DNA of 64,000 bases. Origin: Xanthomonas dyei. Its GTDB lineage: Bacteria; Pseudomonadota; Gammaproteobacteria; Xanthomonadales; Xanthomonadaceae. The position numbers were made by a program, and so were the translations under genes. Positions 17,303-27,055 of the stretch are shown piece by piece. A model generated the notes under the pieces. The model worked only from the letters and a program-made list of their open reading frames with translations. It was not told the DNA's origin and made no database searches. Numbering within the stretch: the stretch's first letter is position 1; each line of letters opens with the position of its first letter. The DNA lies in NCBI RefSeq assembly GCF_002939865.1, contig NZ_MDEE01000003.1, positions 119,585 to 183,584 on the forward strand, in the 5' to 3' direction.

Positions 17303-18654
17303 GCGCTTTCGACAAACACCAGATTTCCACCTTCCGTTTCGTGCGCTGCGCACTCGACGCGCAGACCGGCGTGGCGACGCTGGTGTATGCCTTCGACCAG
17401 GGTCCGGAACTGGTGGAAACCGTTGCCGTTCCCGGTGCGCCGTTCGTGCTGGATGGCGCGCGTGCCGCTGCCGTGCAACAGGCTTTGCAGCTGCTACATC
17501 TCATTGCGGGCGTGAGTTACTACAAGGCCGCGGTGCCGCCGACCATCGCCATCGACAGCTACAGCATCGATGCCGACACCGCCGCGCTGGTGGAAAGCGT
17601 GTATCTGCACGGCTTGGGCGAATTCGCCTACCGCAATGGCTTGAATCTGCACGGCAAGATCACCTTTCCGGTGACTGCGCAGGCTGCTGCGCAGGCGCCT
17701 GTGTTGGACCTGCGCGAGCATGCATTGGTGGCCATCGGTGGCGGCAAGGATTCGCTGGTCAGCATCGAAGCATTACGGCATGCCGGCATCGCGCAGACCG
17801 TCAGCTGGATCGGCGGCTCGCAACTGATCCGCTCCTGTGCCGAGCGCACCGGCCTGCCGGTGCTCAACATCGGCCGCGTGCTGGCGCCGGAGTTGTTCGA
17901 GCTCAACCGCCAGGGTGCGTGGAACGGGCATATCCCGGTGACGGCAGTGAACTCGGCCATTCTGGTGCTGTCGGCGTTGCTGACCGGCGTGGATCAGGTG
18001 GTGTTCTCCAACGAACGCTCGGCCAGCTACGGCAGCCAGATTCCCGGCACCGGGGAGGTCAATCACCAGTGGTCCAAGGGCTGGGCATTCGAGCAGGCCT
18101 TCGGTGCGTATGTGCAGCGGCATGTGGCGGCCGATCTGCGTTATTACTCGTTGCTGCGGCCGCTGTCGGAGCTGGCGGTGGCGCGGCAGTTCGCCAAGAC
18201 CGATCACTACGACGCGCATTTCTCCAGCTGTAATCGCAACTTCCACATCATGGGCGAGCGCCCGGTGCACCGCTGGTGCGGCGTGTGCCCCAAATGCCAT
18301 TTCGTGTTCCTGGCGCTGGCGCCGTTCATGCCCAAGACGCGTCTGGTCAGAATCTTCGGGCGCAATCTGCTCGACGATGCCAGCCAGGCCGGCGGCTACG
18401 ATGCGCTGCTGGAATTTCAGGACCACAAGCCATTCGAATGCGTGGGCGAAGGCCGCGAATCGCGTGCGGCGATGGCGCTGCTGGCAACGCGCGCGGAGTG
18501 GAAAGAAGACGCGTTGGTGACGCGTTTCATCCGTGAGATCCAGCCGCAGCTGGATGCGCAGGACCTGCAACTTGATCCGCTGATGGCCATCGATGGCGAG
18601 CACCGCATTCCTTCGGCGCTGTGGGAGCGCGTGCGTGCGAATTTCGCAGCTTGA
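17299..18654 (+). CDS. murL: UDP-N-acetylmuramoyl-L-alanyl-L-glutamate epimerase
   Basis: A 451-residue protein matching MurL, the enzyme described in Xanthomonas oryzae that epimerises the terminal L-Glu of UDP-MurNAc-L-Ala-L-Glu to D-Glu. This replaces the usual glutamate racemase plus MurD route. Visible motifs are an ATP-pyrophosphatase-like IGGGKDS (146-152), [20 protein letters not shown], and a Cys cluster CGVCPKC (C327, C330, C333), suggestive of metal binding. The start overlaps the small membrane gene and the end overlaps murD2, the partner ligase. The pairing makes the call firm. Confidence 0.95.
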   Translation: MSAFDKHQISTFRFVRCALDAQTGVATLVYAFDQGPELVETVAVPGAPFVLDGARAAAVQQALQLLHLIAGVSYYKAAVPPTIAIDSYSIDADTAALVESVYLHGLGEFAYRNGLNLHGKITFPVTAQAAAQAPVLDLREHALVAIGGGKDSLVSIEALRHAGIAQTVSWIGGSQLIRSCAERTGLPVLNIGRVLAPELFELNRQGAWNGHIPVTAVNSAILVLSALLTGVDQVVFSNERSASYGSQIPGTGEVNHQWSKGWAFEQAFGAYVQRHVAADLRYYSLLRPLSELAVARQFAKTDHYDAHFSSCNRNFHIMGERPVHRWCGVCPKCHFVFLALAPFMPKTRLVRIFGRNLLDDASQAGGYDALLEFQDHKPFECVGEGRESRAAMALLATRAEWKEDALVTRFIREIQPQLDAQDLQLDPLMAIDGEHRIPSALWERVRANFAA

Positions 18655-20044
18655 GGGCAGGGCGGTTGCGTTGTGGGGGTGGGGGCGTGAGGGACGCGCT
18701 GCCTATCGCGCGCTGCGCAGTGCCTTGCCCACGCAACCGCTGACGGTCTTTTGCAACGCCGAAGAAGCGCGTGAGCTGGATGCATTGGCCGATGCGGCGT
18801 TGCAGGTGGAAACCGATGCCAGCGCGCAGGCGCTGGGCCGCTTCGAGGTCGTGGTGAAGTCGCCGGGCATCAGTCCGTATCGCGCCGAAGCACTCACGGC
18901 CGCTGCTGCGCACGGCACGCAGTTCATCGGCGGCACCGCGTTGTGGTTTGCCGAACACGCGCAGGCCGACGGCGATGTGACCGGCACCATCTGCGTGACC
19001 GGCACCAAGGGCAAGAGCACCACCACCGCATTGCTGGCGCACCTGTTGCGCAGCGCCGGGCATCGCACCGCCCTGGTCGGCAATATCGGCCAACCGTTGC
19101 TGGAAGTGCTGGCACCGCAACCGCCGCCGGCGTACTGGGCGATCGAGTTGTCCAGCTACCAGACCGGCGAGGTCGGGCGCAGCGGCGCGCGACCACAACT
19201 GGCCGTGGTCTTGAACCTGTTTCCCGAACATCTGGACTGGCATGGCGATGAGGCGCGCTATGTGCGCGACAAGCTGTCGCTGGTGACCGAAGGGCGGCCG
19301 CGGATCGCCTTGCTCAACGCCGCTGATCCGCTGTTGCGCGGGTTGCAGCTGCCGGACAGCGAAGTGCGCTGGTTCAATCATGCCGATGGCTGGCATCTGC
19401 GCGGCGAGGTGGTGTATCGCGGCGAGCAGGCCATCTTCGATACCGCCAACGTGCCGCTGCCTGGCGAACACAATCGCCGCAATCTGTGCGCGGTGCTGGC
19501 TGCAATCGAAGCGTTGGGCCTGGATGCCGCAGCGCTGGCACCGGCAGCGCTAAGCTTTCGTCCGTTGCCCAATCGCCTGCAGCTACTCGGCAGCGTGGAC
19601 GGCATCAGCTACGTCAACGATTCGATCAGCACGACACCGCATGCCTCGTTGGCCGCGCTTGCCTGTTTTGCGCAGCGGCGCGTCGCCTTGCTGGTCGGCG
19701 GGCATGACCGCGGGCTGGATTGGCAGGAGTTTGCCGCGCAGATGGCGCAGCAGGCGCCGCTGGAAATCGTCACCATGGGCGCCAACGGCCCGCGTATCCA
19801 TGCACTGCTGGATCCACTGGCCGTCACCGGCCGTTTCGGGCTGCACGCCGCCACTGATCTGGAACACGCCATGCAACTGGCACGTGATGCGCTGGGTGCA
19901 CAGGGCGGTGTGGTGCTGCTGTCGCCGGGCGCGCCCAGCTTCGGTGCCTACCGCGATTACGTTGCACGCGGCCGGCATTTCGCGCAATTGGCCGGATTCG
20001 ACCCGGTGGCGATCAGTGCCATCCCCGGGCTGGGCGTGCAGTAA
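18635..20044 (+). CDS. murD2: UDP-N-acetylmuramoyl-L-alanine--L-glutamate ligase
   Basis: A Mur-ligase family enzyme (469 residues) that in Xanthomonas adds L-glutamate, not D-glutamate, to UDP-MurNAc-L-Ala; MurL then inverts the residue. The N-terminal domain starts [18 protein letters not shown]. The P-loop is [11 protein letters not shown] (about residues 121-131), followed by the ELSSYQTG and FPEHLDWHG motifs and [12 protein letters not shown] in the C-terminal domain. I chose the GTG at 18635, inside the murL end, because it fits the family N-terminus; an upstream ATG at 18593 would add 14 unsupported residues. Last gene of the block. Confidence 0.94.
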   Translation: MRISQLEGRAVALWGWGREGRAAYRALRSALPTQPLTVFCNAEEARELDALADAALQVETDASAQALGRFEVVVKSPGISPYRAEALTAAAAHGTQFIGGTALWFAEHAQADGDVTGTICVTGTKGKSTTTALLAHLLRSAGHRTALVGNIGQPLLEVLAPQPPPAYWAIELSSYQTGEVGRSGARPQLAVVLNLFPEHLDWHGDEARYVRDKLSLVTEGRPRIALLNAADPLLRGLQLPDSEVRWFNHADGWHLRGEVVYRGEQAIFDTANVPLPGEHNRRNLCAVLAAIEALGLDAAALAPAALSFRPLPNRLQLLGSVDGISYVNDSISTTPHASLAALACFAQRRVALLVGGHDRGLDWQEFAAQMAQQAPLEIVTMGANGPRIHALLDPLAVTGRFGLHAATDLEHAMQLARDALGAQGGVVLLSPGAPSFGAYRDYVARGRHFAQLAGFDPVAISAIPGLGVQ

Positions 20045-20245
20045 GACCTCTGGCTGTCACGCCATCGCGTGCGCGCCTCGACGCACGAGCAAGGCCACGA
20101 GAGCGTACGGACACGCGATCGCCTCGACGGCGGACACAAGCGACATCGGTGGGCGGTCCATCCGCTGGTGCGGATCTTCCGTGCGCCGCGACCACTCCTG
20201 CACGCCGGCTAGGCCTACACTCGCGCAAATCCCGGGAGCAAGCGC

Positions 20246-21046
20246 ATGCACAAGCAATGGTCGTGGAGCGGTGTGGGTCTGGTCGGCGTGTTGGCGTCGT
20301 TGGCATTTCCGGCGATGGCCGCGATGCAGGCCAAGCCGCTGGAATGGAAGGTCGGCAAGGACACCTATAGCGGCGTGCTGGTCTACGACGATGCCGGCGA
20401 TGCCAAGCGCCCCGGCCTGGTGATGGTGCCGAACTGGCGCGGCGTCAACGACTCGGCGGTGGCCAAGGCCAAGCAATTGGCCGGCGACGATTACGTGGTG
20501 CTGGTGGCCGATGTGTACGGCAAGGGCAAGCGTCCGGCCAACGACAGCGAGGCCGGGCAGTTCGCCGGCGCGTTGAAGAAAGACCCGCCGACCCTGCGCG
20601 CACGCGCGCTGAAAGCGGTCGACGTGCTCAAGGCGCAAGCCGGCAAGGCGCCGCTGGATGCCACGCGCATCGGTGCGGTGGGTTTCTGCTTCGGCGGGAC
20701 GACGGTGCTGGAACTGGTGCGTGCCGGTGCGCAGCTGGCCGGCGTGGTCAGCCTGCACGGCGGCATCTCCACGCCTAGCCCGGCCGCTGCCGGCTCGGCC
20801 AAAACTCCGCTGCTGGTGCTCAATGGCGCCGACGACAAGAGCGTGACCAAGGCGGACATCGCCGCGTTCGAAACCGAGATGAATGCTGCAGGCGCCGACT
20901 GGCAGTTCGTCAACTTCAGTGGCGCGGTGCATTGCTTTGCCGAAGCCGATGCCAACAGCCCGCCCGGTTGCCTGTACAACCCGCGCGCGGCCAAGCGTGC
21001 GTACCGCATGCTGGGCGACTTCTTCGATGAGCGGTTTGGGCGATAG
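20246..21046 (+). CDS. Exported dienelactone hydrolase family protein
   Basis: A 266-residue alpha/beta hydrolase with a signal peptide ending in AMAA at about residue 26, so probably periplasmic. The dienelactone-hydrolase nucleophile motif is GFCFGG (Cys at about residue 148), with an acidic residue in LNGADDKSV and the catalytic His in GAVHCFAEADAN. Xanthomonads carry several such secreted paralogues with unproven substrates; chlorocatechol degradation should not be assumed. AGG-rich sequence precedes the ATG. It is followed by a GGGAATC-type repeat. Confidence 0.88.
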   Translation: MHKQWSWSGVGLVGVLASLAFPAMAAMQAKPLEWKVGKDTYSGVLVYDDAGDAKRPGLVMVPNWRGVNDSAVAKAKQLAGDDYVVLVADVYGKGKRPANDSEAGQFAGALKKDPPTLRARALKAVDVLKAQAGKAPLDATRIGAVGFCFGGTTVLELVRAGAQLAGVVSLHGGISTPSPAAAGSAKTPLLVLNGADDKSVTKADIAAFETEMNAAGADWQFVNFSGAVHCFAEADANSPPGCLYNPRAAKRAYRMLGDFFDERFGR

Positions 21047-21230
21047 CCGGGATGGGGAATTGGGGATTCGGGATTTGCAAAGCGCGGTCCCGTTCTTCAA
21101 CGAATCAATCTACTGAGTTTGTGCTCAGGGATGTACGCCGACCAGTCGTTCGGCGATCGCATGCCGGGATGGGTAAAAGCGCGAGCAACGCTGCTTTTGC
21201 GCATCCCCAACCCCAACTGCCCAATCCCGT
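21047..21230. repeat. GGGAATC-type inverted-repeat intergenic element, copy 3 (diverged)
   Basis: The left arm GGGATGGGGAATTGGGGATT continues into CGGGATTTGCAAAGCGCGG; the right arm reads GCTTTTGCGCATCCCCAACC and ends in CCCAATCCCG. The arms are imperfectly complementary and about 100 bases apart. The left arm aligns with the pilT-pilU element (GGAATCGCAAGAGCGCG versus GGATTTGCAAAGCGCG). It separates the convergent hydrolase and polyprenyl synthase genes. Confidence 0.55.
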
Positions 21231-21252
21231 CCGGAGCGCCCAGCGCTTCGGA

Positions 21253-22251
21253 TCAGTGCGTGCGTTCGACCGCGTAACGCGCCAGGCCGCGCAATGCGGC
21301 CACCGCCGGGCTGGCGGGCAGGGTGTCCAGCGCCTGTTCGGCAGCGGTGGCGTATTCGGCGGCGCGCTGACGGCTGTAGTCCAGCCCGCCGGTGGCGTGG
21401 ATGGCGGCCAACACTTCCGGCATCGCTGCGGCATCGCCTTGTTCGACGATCTGCCGCAGGCGCTGCTGCGTGGCCGCGTCCGAGTGCGCCATCGCATGGA
21501 TCAGCGGCAGCGTGGCCTTGCCTTCGGCCAGGTCGTCGCCCAGGTTCTTGCCCAGGTCGGTGGCGTCTGCGGCGTAATCGAGCACGTCGTCGGCAATCTG
21601 GAACGCAAAACCCAGCTGCATGCCGTAGTCGTACAGGTGCTGCTGCACATCGGCATCTGCGCCCGAGGCCAGCGCGCCCAGACGGGTGCCGGCGGCGAAC
21701 AGCACCGCGGTCTTGCGCTCGATCACGCGCAGGTAGGCGGCCTCGTCGGTGTCGGGGTTATGCACGTGCAACAGCTGCAGCACTTCGCCCTCAGCGATGC
21801 GGTTGGTGGTGTCGGCCAGGATCTGCATGACTTCCATGCGGTCCAGCTCGACCATCAACTGGAAGCTGCGCGAATACAGAAAGTCGCCCACCAGCACGCT
21901 GGGTGCATTGCCCCACAACGCGTTGGCGGTGCTGCGACCGCGGCGCAGATCCGACTCGTCCACCACGTCGTCGTGCAGCAAGGTGGAGGTGTGGATGAAT
22001 TCGATGATCGCCGCCAGCTGGTGGTGCTCCGGGCCGGAGCCGCCGGCGGCGTGGCCGGCCAGCATCACCAGCATCGGGCGCAGGCGTTTGCCGCCGGCGG
22101 AGATGATGTGATCGGCAATCTGATTGATCAGCACGACGTCCGAGGCCAGGCGGCGGCGGATCAGCGCATCCACCGCGGCCATGTCGGGCGCGGCGAGGGA
22201 CTGGATCTGGGGCAGGCCCAGGACGGTGGGGAGGTCTTCGGCGATGGTCAT
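21253..22251 (-). CDS. ispB: Long-chain trans-polyprenyl diphosphate synthase (octaprenyl type)
   Basis: A 332-residue all-trans prenyltransferase that elongates FPP with isopentenyl diphosphate to make the ubiquinone side chain. Both Mg2+-binding aspartate motifs are intact: LLHDDVVDESDLRRG (DDxxD at 94-98) and FQIADDVLDY. GGKRLRP for diphosphate binding precedes them. Chain length cannot be read directly, but Xanthomonas makes ubiquinone-8, so octaprenyl is the expectation. The ATG at 22251 gives the family N-terminus; the open frame runs 75 codons further upstream without support. Divergent from ssb. Confidence 0.92.
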   Translation of the reverse strand: MTIAEDLPTVLGLPQIQSLAAPDMAAVDALIRRRLASDVVLINQIADHIISAGGKRLRPMLVMLAGHAAGGSGPEHHQLAAIIEFIHTSTLLHDDVVDESDLRRGRSTANALWGNAPSVLVGDFLYSRSFQLMVELDRMEVMQILADTTNRIAEGEVLQLLHVHNPDTDEAAYLRVIERKTAVLFAAGTRLGALASGADADVQQHLYDYGMQLGFAFQIADDVLDYAADATDLGKNLGDDLAEGKATLPLIHAMAHSDAATQQRLRQIVEQGDAAAMPEVLAAIHATGGLDYSRQRAAEYATAAEQALDTLPASPAVAALRGLARYAVERTH

Positions 22252-22523
22252 GCGCAGGCGTTCGTGATGTACGCCGATTATAGGTGCCTGGGCCGGATCC
22301 GTCCCGCCGGGCGCAATCGGTGCCTTCACATTCGCCGCCGCATGCGGCCGGTAAGGGCCGCAAAGGCGCGCGCGGGCTGGATTTCCGACCCCGGGCAGGG
22401 CGCTTGCCCGGCAGCCGGGCGCGGTAACCCGCCGGACCGCTGACGGGCAGGTGCGGTAACATTGCCGCACAGACATTCATCGCTGCGCGCCTCCGGCGCC
22501 AGCGCATCATCTCGGAAGCACCT

Positions 22524-23045
22524 ATGGCCCGCGGCATCAACAAAGTCATCCTCGTCGGCAACCTCGGCAACGATCCCGACACCAAGTACACCCAGGCCGG
22601 CATGGCGATCACCCGCGTGAGCCTGGCAACCACCAGCATGCGCAAGGATCGCGAAGGCAATAACCAGGAGCGCACCGAGTGGCATCGCGTGGTGTTCTTC
22701 GGAAAGCTGGGCGAAATTGCCGGTGAGTACCTGCGCAAGGGTTCGCAGGTGTATGTCGAAGGCGAACTGCGCTACGACAAGTACACCGGTCAGGACGGCG
22801 TGGAAAAGTACAGCACCGACATCGTCGCCAACGAGATGCAGATGCTTGGCGGTCGTGGTGAAGGCGGCGGCGGTGGCATGGGCGGCGATCGCCCGCAGCG
22901 CGCACAGGCCTCGCGCCAGCAGCAGGGCGGTGGTGGTGGCGGACAGGGCGGCGGCCAGGACTACGCCCCGCGTCGCCAGCAGCCGGCCCAGCAGCAATCG
23001 GCGCCGCCGATGGACGATTTTGCGGACGACGATATTCCGTTCTGA
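22524..23045 (+). CDS. ssb: Single-stranded DNA-binding protein
   Basis: A 173-residue SSB. The OB-fold domain occupies residues 1-112 ([48 protein letters not shown]). A disordered linker rich in Gly and Gln follows, then the acidic C-terminal tip DDDIPF, which docks replication and repair partners. Length and tip are typical of Gammaproteobacteria. A strong hairpin follows the stop. Confidence 0.98.
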   Translation: MARGINKVILVGNLGNDPDTKYTQAGMAITRVSLATTSMRKDREGNNQERTEWHRVVFFGKLGEIAGEYLRKGSQVYVEGELRYDKYTGQDGVEKYSTDIVANEMQMLGGRGEGGGGGMGGDRPQRAQASRQQQGGGGGGQGGGQDYAPRRQQPAQQQSAPPMDDFADDDIPF

Positions 23046-23073
23046 TCGACGTCCCAGCGCTCGTGTCATCCAG

Positions 23074-23106
23074 GAAGGCCCGCAGATGCGGGCCTTCTGC
23101 GTTTTG
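23074..23106 (+). terminator. Hairpin terminator after ssb
   Basis: Perfect 10-bp stem GAAGGCCCGC/GCGGGCCTTC with an AGAT loop, followed by TGCGTTTTG. The T-run is short and slightly displaced, but stem strength and position 28 bases after the ssb stop support a terminator. Confidence 0.7.
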
Positions 23107-23205
23107 CGTTGCTGGACCTTACGCAGGGCTGGTGACGGCGTGCGTTGGCTCCCGATCAGTCAATGTGGAGTGAGGCCGGCCAACGCGGCGGAGCCGGAAT
23201 CTGGA

Positions 23206-24711
23206 TCACGCCGACGTGCGATCCCGCCCGCTCTGCTTGGCGCGATACAGCGCCGAATCGGCGTCGTGCACGATGGCGTCGGCTGTCAGCGGGGCTTCGC
23301 CCGGCTCGAAGGTGGCGGCCCCGACGCTGACGGTGACGTGTGCGCTGGTCGGGCTGGGCAGATGCATCAGGCCGAGCTCAGCCACGGCGCTGCGCACGGT
23401 GTCGGCCAGGCGCAGCGCTCCGGCGGCATCGGTGTGCGGCAGGATCATGCCGAACTCTTCGCCGCCGTAGCGCGCCGCCACGTCGCTGCTGCGCCGCGAG
23501 CAGCCGGCGATGGCGCCGGCAATCAGCCGCAGGCAGGCATCGCCATTCACATGCCCATAGGTGTCGTTGTAGAGCTTGAAGTGATCGACATCGATCATCA
23601 GTACCGATAACGGCGATTGCAGACGGACCGCGTCCTGCAAGGCTTGCGATAAGCGGTAGTCGAACGCGCGCCGGTTGGCGATGCCGGTCAATGCATCCAC
23701 CCAGGCCTCGGAACTGAGCTTGGCTTCGTTGCGCTGCATGCGGCGCAGCTGCAGGTCCAGCCAGGTACCCACGCCCAGCAGCAGGGTGCAGCCAAGCGTG
23801 GCGATCACGATGCGCTGTCCCGCTGCCTGCCGCCAATTGGCCAGCGGGTCGTCCACCGACACGCCGGTGAGCACGGTCAGCGGATACGACCGTGCCGGGG
23901 CGAAGCTGGAGATACGCTCCATGCCATCGATCGGCGAGCGATAGGTCGCCGTGCCATGTCGGCGTGCACGCATGTTGATGTAGATCGAGGTGCCGGCAAT
24001 CGAGCTGCCGATCACGCCCTGCGTGTCGGGCCTGCGTACCAGCACGATGCCGTCGTCGTTGATCATGCCGATGGTGCCGTGCGGGCCGACGTCGAAGGTG
24101 CTGTAGTAATGCTGGAAATACTTCAGCTGCAGCGTCACCAGCACCACGCCGGCAAAATCGCCGTCCGGACCGTTGAGCCGGCGGCTCAGCGTCACCACCC
24201 AGCTGCCATCGGAGCGGCTTTTGACCGGTGGGCCGACCAGCGACAACGCATCGCGATGGTCGCGGTGATATTTGAAGTAGGCGCGGTCGGCGTTGTTATG
24301 CGTTCTGGGCGCGCTGTCCAGCGACGAGCTGACCCAACTGCCATCTGCCGCGTAAATGAAGATGCCATGCAGCCGGTCCGAGCGCCTTGCCTCACGCACC
24401 AGAAATTCGTGCATTGCCGCCCGCGCGCTGGTGTTGCCCTGGTCGTGCTCGACGCGCGCAACCAGGCCGGACAGCACCGCATCGGCGATCGACATGGTGT
24501 CGCTGGCATGCTGCGCCAACGAGTTGGCAAGGTTCAACGACTGCGCTTCGGCGCTGCGCAGCGCCGAAGCACGTTCTTCGTGGATGGACCAATATTCCGA
24601 ACCGAGCAGTAGCATGCAGGCCACAGCCAGCACGAAGTGCAGTGCAATACGTTGTGCACGTTGCCGCCGCCGCTTGGTGGGTGATGTCACTGTGGCTACC
24701 TGTCCAGACAC
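23206..24711 (-). CDS. Membrane-bound diguanylate cyclase with periplasmic sensor domain
   Basis: A 501-residue protein that should make cyclic di-GMP from GTP. A basic N-terminus leads to a first membrane helix (about residues 25-40). A periplasmic region of about 250 residues looks like a Cache-type sensor (ASDTMSIADAVLSGL, HGIFIYAADGSWV, GTIGMINDDGIVLVR). A second helix (VIATLGCTLLLGVGTWL) connects to a GGDEF domain with an intact active site GGEEF (416-420). An inhibitory-site motif RSSD sits five residues before it (407-410), so product inhibition is expected. The start is GTG at 24711. No EAL domain. Apparently monocistronic. Confidence 0.93.
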   Translation of the reverse strand: MSGQVATVTSPTKRRRQRAQRIALHFVLAVACMLLLGSEYWSIHEERASALRSAEAQSLNLANSLAQHASDTMSIADAVLSGLVARVEHDQGNTSARAAMHEFLVREARRSDRLHGIFIYAADGSWVSSSLDSAPRTHNNADRAYFKYHRDHRDALSLVGPPVKSRSDGSWVVTLSRRLNGPDGDFAGVVLVTLQLKYFQHYYSTFDVGPHGTIGMINDDGIVLVRRPDTQGVIGSSIAGTSIYINMRARRHGTATYRSPIDGMERISSFAPARSYPLTVLTGVSVDDPLANWRQAAGQRIVIATLGCTLLLGVGTWLDLQLRRMQRNEAKLSSEAWVDALTGIANRRAFDYRLSQALQDAVRLQSPLSVLMIDVDHFKLYNDTYGHVNGDACLRLIAGAIAGCSRRSSDVAARYGGEEFGMILPHTDAAGALRLADTVRSAVAELGLMHLPSPTSAHVTVSVGAATFEPGEAPLTADAIVHDADSALYRAKQSGRDRTSA

Positions 24712-25002
24712 CAGGGCGATGCAACCGATGTGCCAAGCCTATGCATCGCTGCGGTCGCAGTCGCGTGCAAACGCGGTGTCGCACGACGGTTCTGTGATTG
24801 CCAGCTCACTGCAGCGCGGCGAGCCGATGCACTACAACGCAGCGCAGCATCCCGATAACGCTGCTGGTCGCGTCAGTGCGCTGCCGACAGCGTGCCACCC
24901 GGCACCTGCCTCACGCCGCGTTTTCAAGCCAGCTCGGCTGCATTTGCCTAACGTCGCGCATGCTATCCCTGAGCCCAAATCATCACCTGAGGAACTCACT
25001 CC

Positions 25003-26010
25003 ATGCGCGCTATTCGTCTCTCGCATCCTGCCGGTCTGAACGCACTGACGTCGGTCGAATTGCCCGATCCGGGCCAGCCTGCACGCGGTCAGATCCGTGT
25101 GCGTCTGCATGCGAGCTCGCTCAATTTCCATGATCTGGGCGTTGTGCTCGGGCAGATGCCGACGGCCGATGGACGCATCCCGATGTCCGATGGTGCCGGT
25201 GTGGTCGAAGCGATCGGTGCGGAGGTCAGCGAGTTCGCCGTCGGCGACCACGTGGTGTCTACTTTCTTCCCGCAGTGGCTGGACGGCGAACCGCTGCATG
25301 CCGGCTTTGCGACCACCCCAGGCGATGGCATCGATGGGTATGCACGTACTGCGGTTGTGGCCGCTGCGCAGGCATTTACGCACGCGCCGGCCGGTTACAG
25401 CCACGCAGAGGCTGCCACCTTGACCACTGCCGGCGTCACTGCCTGGCGCGCGCTGGTTGCCAATGGCGGCTTGAAGGCGGGCGATACCGTGCTGGTGCTG
25501 GGCACCGGCGGTGTGTCGATCTTTGCGCTGCAGTTCGCCAAGGCGATGGGCGCGAGCGTGATCGCCACGTCCTCGTCCGACGAGAAGTTGGAAAAGGCGC
25601 GCGCGCTCGGTGCCGATCACCTCATCAATTATCGGCAGCACGCCGAGTGGTCGCGGCAGGTACTGGAGATCACCAACGGGCGCGGTGTTGACCATGTGGT
25701 CGAGGTCGGTGGACCCGGCACGTTGGTGCAATCGATCCGTTCTGCGCGGGTAGGCGGGCACATTGCCTTGATCGGCGTGTTGACCGGTGCGGCCGGCCCG
25801 GTGCCGACCGCCGAGATGATGGGGCGCCAGCAGCGTCTGCAAGGCCTGGTGGTCGGCAGTCGTCGGCATCAACAGGAACTGGTGCGCGCCTTGGACGGGC
25901 TGTCGCTGCGCCCGGTCATCGACCGCAGCTATGCGCTGGAACAGATCGGCGAGGCGTTCGCATTGCAGAAGGCCGGTGGGCATCTGGGCAAGATCGTGCT
26001 GGAGTTCTGA
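25003..26010 (+). CDS. Zinc-independent NAD(P)-dependent alcohol dehydrogenase / quinone-oxidoreductase-like protein
   Basis: A 335-residue medium-chain dehydrogenase/reductase. The N-terminal GroES-like domain has SLNFHDLGVVLGQMP and SDGAGVVEAIG. The Rossmann half has VLVLGTGGVSIFALQFAKAMGASVIATSSS and GVDHVVEVGGPGTL. The catalytic-zinc Cys and the four-Cys structural lobe of classical alcohol dehydrogenases are missing, placing it with the quinone-oxidoreductase-like branch. Natural substrate unknown. TGAGGAA precedes the ATG. The gene stands alone between two non-coding gaps. Confidence 0.87.
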   Translation: MRAIRLSHPAGLNALTSVELPDPGQPARGQIRVRLHASSLNFHDLGVVLGQMPTADGRIPMSDGAGVVEAIGAEVSEFAVGDHVVSTFFPQWLDGEPLHAGFATTPGDGIDGYARTAVVAAAQAFTHAPAGYSHAEAATLTTAGVTAWRALVANGGLKAGDTVLVLGTGGVSIFALQFAKAMGASVIATSSSDEKLEKARALGADHLINYRQHAEWSRQVLEITNGRGVDHVVEVGGPGTLVQSIRSARVGGHIALIGVLTGAAGPVPTAEMMGRQQRLQGLVVGSRRHQQELVRALDGLSLRPVIDRSYALEQIGEAFALQKAGGHLGKIVLEF

Positions 26011-26413
26011 TACCCGTGTGGCTGAGCGCGCTGGCCTCGCGTCGGTGGCCGGCGCGCTTCGCTGCGCAGGTTTGCACAGGTAATTGCCGCTGCACTCGCA
26101 ACATGCGGCTGATCTGCGATGTTGCGTTGCAGCGGCGTGGTGATTTGCGCGTCGCAGTCGGCATGTGAGCGCGCCCGCAGTCGGCGCTGCATAGTCCGCC
26201 GTATCGCAATGGCGCTCTCCAATGACGCCGCACAGTAATGAGCATGTTTCATAGACGCATGCCACCTCCAACGCCAATGCATCTGCAGGCGACAACTAGA
26301 ATCGGGTGACCACCGATTGCCTCGTGCTCACCGCCGCACTCACGCGCTTGTGACTGCCGGCCCTGCACATTGATAAAAAACTGTATTAGCCAGCATTGTT
26401 GGAGATGCCAGCC
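26011..26413. other. Intergenic region upstream of the aldehyde oxidoreductase operon
   Basis: About 400 bases without a credible gene. Overlapping short frames here have Cys/His-rich translations and no ribosome-binding sites. The last 60 bases are AT-richer (TGATAAAAAACTGTATTAGC) and are the likely place for the operon promoter, though I cannot fix -10/-35 boxes. Confidence 0.5.
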
Positions 26414-27055
26414 ATGAGAGACATCAAGATGACCCGTCGCGAAGTACTGATCGCTGGCACGGCGTCGGCAGCGAGCGTTGCCGCAACCCAATCGATGGCG
26501 GCCACTGCCGTGATGCAACGGCAGGCGGTGGAGCCGGCCAATGCGTCCAGCCAGGTCGCGTTCGAGGTCAACGGCAAGCCGGTGACGCTGACACTGGATA
26601 ATCGCACCACCTTGCTCGACGCGTTGCGCGAGCACTTGCAGTTGACCGGCACCAAAAAGGGCTGCGATCACGGCCAATGCGGCGCGTGTACGGTCATCGT
26701 CGACGGGCAGCGCATGAATTCCTGCCTGTCGCTGGCAGTGATGCATCAGGGCGCAAAGGTCACCACCATCGAAGGCCTGGGTACACCGGACAAACTGCAT
26801 CCGATGCAGGCGGCCTTCGTCAAACACGATGGCTATCAGTGCGGCTATTGCACGCCGGGGCAGATTTGTTCGGCAGTGGCCGTGCTGGATGAAGTCAAAC
26901 GCGGCATTCCCAGCCATGTGACCGAGGATCTGACGGCAAAGACCCGGCTCACCACGCCGGAACTGCAGGAGCGCATGAGCGGCAACATCTGCCGCTGCGG
27001 TGCGTATTCCAACATCGTCGAAGCGATCAACGAAGTTGCCGGAGAACGCGCATGA
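26414..27055 (+). CDS. paoA: Aldehyde oxidoreductase [2Fe-2S] subunit (PaoA-like)
   Basis: A 213-residue iron-sulfur subunit of a periplasmic molybdo-flavoenzyme of the xanthine-oxidase family. A twin-arginine signal is visible ([16 protein letters not shown]), so the assembled complex is exported folded through Tat. The ferredoxin-like cluster ligands are in [11 protein letters not shown] and NSC; the second cluster ligands are [10 protein letters not shown] and CRCGAYSN. The 2Fe-2S order matches E. coli PaoA. I start at the ATG at 26414, after GGAG; 26405 and 26429 are alternatives. Its stop overlaps the paoB start. Confidence 0.92.
   Translation: MRDIKMTRREVLIAGTASAASVAATQSMAATAVMQRQAVEPANASSQVAFEVNGKPVTLTLDNRTTLLDALREHLQLTGTKKGCDHGQCGACTVIVDGQRMNSCLSLAVMHQGAKVTTIEGLGTPDKLHPMQAAFVKHDGYQCGYCTPGQICSAVAVLDEVKRGIPSHVTEDLTAKTRLTTPELQERMSGNICRCGAYSNIVEAINEVAGERA

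Noticed and set aside
20246..21046. Chlorocatechol degradation enzyme
   Set aside because: The protein is exported and has no catechol-pathway neighbours; only the hydrolase fold and Cys nucleophile are supported.
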